Source of the DNA: CAVVGB01 sp963747715
GTDB taxonomy: Bacteria; Actinomycetota; Thermoleophilia; Gaiellales; Gaiellaceae
Assembly (NCBI GenBank): GCA_963747715.1
Contig: CAVVGB010000009.1
Span: 124,001 to 188,000 of the forward strand
Reading direction: 5' to 3'
DNA: 64,000 nt
This document shows, piece after piece, positions 62,419 to 64,000 of the stretch (within the stretch, counting starts at the first letter, position 1; every line of letters begins with the position of its first letter). The notes under the pieces were generated by a model that worked only from the letters and a program-made list of their open reading frames with translations, searched no databases and had not been told where the DNA came from. The translations under genes were made by a program, and so were the position numbers.

Positions 62419-64000
62419 ATGGCCACGCCGGTCGTCACAGGCGCTCCCGAGCGGCATCGCGAGCGCTTCGAGGAGTTCATGCGTGAGGTTGCCGCGTACA
62501 ACCCGGAGGCCGATCGGGATCTGCTCGAGCGGGCTTTTATCTATGGCAGCCGAGCCCACGAAGGGCAGCAGCGCAGGAGCGGGGAGGACTTCATCCTCCA
62601 TCCGCTCGGCGTCGCCCGCATCCTGGGCGAGCTCGGCGCCGACGACCCGACCCTTGCCGCCGCGCTGGTCCACGACGTCGTCGAGGACACGGGCGCCACG
62701 ATCGAGGAAGTTCGGAGCGAGTTCGGCGACGAGGTCGGCCGCCTCGTCGAGGGCGTCACCAAGCTGACCCGGATCCAGTTCCAGAGCCGCGAGCACGCAC
62801 AGGCGGAGAACTACCGCAAGATGATCGTCGCGATGGCACAGGACCGCCGCGTCATCCTCATCAAGCTCGCCGACCGGCTTCACAACATGCGCACGATCGA
62901 GTACCTGGGCAAGCAAAAGCAGCTGCAGAAGGCACGCGAGACGCTCGAGGTGTACGCGCCGCTCGCGCACCGGCTCGGTATCCACACGATCAAGTGGGAG
63001 CTCGAGGACCTCGCATTCGAGACCCTCCACCCGCGCAAGTACGCCGAGATCCAGGCGATGGTGAACGAGCGGCGCGGTGACCGCGAGAAGTTCGTCGAGG
63101 GCGCCGGCAAGACGCTCAAGAAGGAGCTCGAGAAGGTCGACATCCCCGCCGACATCTCCTCGCGGGCCAAGCACTTCTACTCCATCTACGAGAAGATGGC
63201 CAAGCGCGGCAAGGAGTTCAACGAGATCTTCGACCTGACCGCGCTCCGCGTCACCGTCGAGCGCGAGGGCAAGGAGGGCGAGCGCGACTGCTACGGCGCG
63301 CTCGGGATCATTCACTCGCTCTGGAATCCGATGCCCGGCCGCTTCAAGGACTACGTGGCGATGCCCAAGTTCAACCTGTACCGCTCGCTGCACACGACCG
63401 TGATCGGTCCGGAAGGGCGGCCGCTCGAGATCCAGGTGCGGACGAACGAGATGCACGAGACGGCCGAGTACGGCATCGCCGCGCACTGGGCGTACAAGGG
63501 CCCGAAGGGAAAGAAGGCGGAAGCTGAGCGCATGGCGTGGATGAAGCAGCTCGACGAGTGGCAGAAAGAAGAGGCCGACCCGCGCGAGATCCGCCGGGCG
63601 TTCCCCGAGCTCGCAGCGGACGAGGTGTACGTCTACACACCGAAGGGTGAGCTCAAGAGCCTCCCCGCCGGCTCGACCCCGATCGACTTCGCCTACGCGG
63701 TGCACACCGACGTCGGCCACCGAACCGTGGGAGCGAAGGTCAACGGCCGCATCGTCCCGCTGCATTACCAGCTGAAGACGGGAGACTTCGTCGAGATCCT
63801 CACGTCCAAGCACCAGGGACGGGGGCCTTCGCGCGACTGGATGTCCCTCGTCGCCTCGTCGCGGGCGCGCAACAAGATCCGCCAGTGGTTCTCCCGTGAG
63901 ACGCGGGAAGAGACGGAACACCGCGGACGCGAGACCCTCGAGAACGCTCTCAAGCAGCACAACCTGCCGTACAAGAGGCTCGCCGGCTCGCCGCTCCTGG
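62419..64000 (+). CDS. rel: Bifunctional (p)ppGpp synthase/hydrolase, partial
   Basis: The open frame from ATG 62419 runs without a stop to the window end (527 codons; full Rel proteins are ~730-800). N-terminal HD hydrolase domain (AHEGQQRRSGEDFILHPLGV, ALVHDVVEDTGATIEEV), synthetase domain (FYSIYEKMAKRGKEFNEIFD, LEIQVRTNEMHETAEYG) and TGS domain (VYVYTPKGELKSLPAGSTPI, VGHRTVGAKVNGRIVPLHYQ). It both makes and degrades the stringent-response alarmone. The C-terminal regulatory domains lie outside the window. Confidence 0.95.
   Translation, partial: MATPVVTGAPERHRERFEEFMREVAAYNPEADRDLLERAFIYGSRAHEGQQRRSGEDFILHPLGVARILGELGADDPTLAAALVHDVVEDTGATIEEVRSEFGDEVGRLVEGVTKLTRIQFQSREHAQAENYRKMIVAMAQDRRVILIKLADRLHNMRTIEYLGKQKQLQKARETLEVYAPLAHRLGIHTIKWELEDLAFETLHPRKYAEIQAMVNERRGDREKFVEGAGKTLKKELEKVDIPADISSRAKHFYSIYEKMAKRGKEFNEIFDLTALRVTVEREGKEGERDCYGALGIIHSLWNPMPGRFKDYVAMPKFNLYRSLHTTVIGPEGRPLEIQVRTNEMHETAEYGIAAHWAYKGPKGKKAEAERMAWMKQLDEWQKEEADPREIRRAFPELAADEVYVYTPKGELKSLPAGSTPIDFAYAVHTDVGHRTVGAKVNGRIVPLHYQLKTGDFVEILTSKHQGRGPSRDWMSLVASSRARNKIRQWFSRETREETEHRGRETLENALKQHNLPYKRLAGSPLL

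Noticed and set aside
62161..63960. 599-codon minus-strand ORF at window end
   Set aside because: It is antisense to the rel gene, which has clear HD, synthetase and TGS motifs.

Overview
The window is GC-rich actinobacterial chromosome. The likely lineage is class Thermoleophilia (Gaiellales/Solirubrobacterales-like), inferred from the 16S rRNA, a WhiG/FliA-type sigma factor, GTG/TTG starts with 4-nt stop/start overlaps, the pdxT-yebC-ruvCAB order and several small CxC proteins. The 23S rRNA lacks the ~100-nt insert typical of most Actinobacteria, which points the same way. I see no phage, transposase, CRISPR array or plasmid gene. The content is mostly housekeeping, with a few relics.

Layout. 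0-2.4 kb: broken beta-propeller gene, tRNA-Trp, small membrane protein, sigma factor. 2.4-7.1 kb: a long-hairpin repeat, an EF-G-like GTPase, two small hypotheticals and an aldehyde dehydrogenase. 7.1-15.5 kb: HtpX protease, a YqfO-RNase HI fusion running into tRNA-Gly, secreted and membrane hypotheticals, tRNA-Cys, a leftward HMG-CoA reductase/diiron protein/thioesterase cluster, and folD. Nearly every gene here carries frameshifts, including the housekeeping gene folD, so sequence error is the likeliest explanation for much of it. 15.5-21.9 kb: cold-shock protein, gatCAB, LysE exporter, and a secreted LVIVD-repeat protein. 21.9-28.2 kb: serine synthesis (class-V aminotransferase + serA), YbaK-like deacylase, ilvE, DegT aminotransferase, RemA-like protein, 3-methyladenine glycosylase. 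28.2-37.2 kb: PBP1A, tyrS, then a complete 16S-23S-5S operon.

37.2-43.4 kb: two tandem VOC proteins, an HtpX homologue with a broken zinc site, an Sm-like small protein, the second hairpin repeat, histidine phosphatase, SDR, dgt and dnaG. 43.4-50.6 kb: tRNA-Asn, lipoprotein, MOSC protein, a tightly coupled KimA-like transporter/USP/TrkA operon, a YjbQ protein, and tRNA-Ile2 with a second copy of its 3' end 650 bp downstream. 50.6-64 kb: metE/metF-type fusion, pdxS, a second LVIVD protein, pdxT, yebC, ruvCAB, a remnant of a third LVIVD-type gene, recJ, and a rel (ppGpp) gene cut by the window end.

The most notable observations are: two copies of a ~167-bp element that is itself a long imperfect hairpin with partly covarying arms; an HtpX paralogue with both a zinc His and the zinc Glu replaced; a stop codon of an RNase H fusion inside tRNA-Gly; a tRNA-Ile2 3'-end duplication resembling an att scar; an rRNA promoter whose -35 box contains the tyrS stop, followed by a terminator-like hairpin; and relics of LVIVD/PA and MOSC genes.
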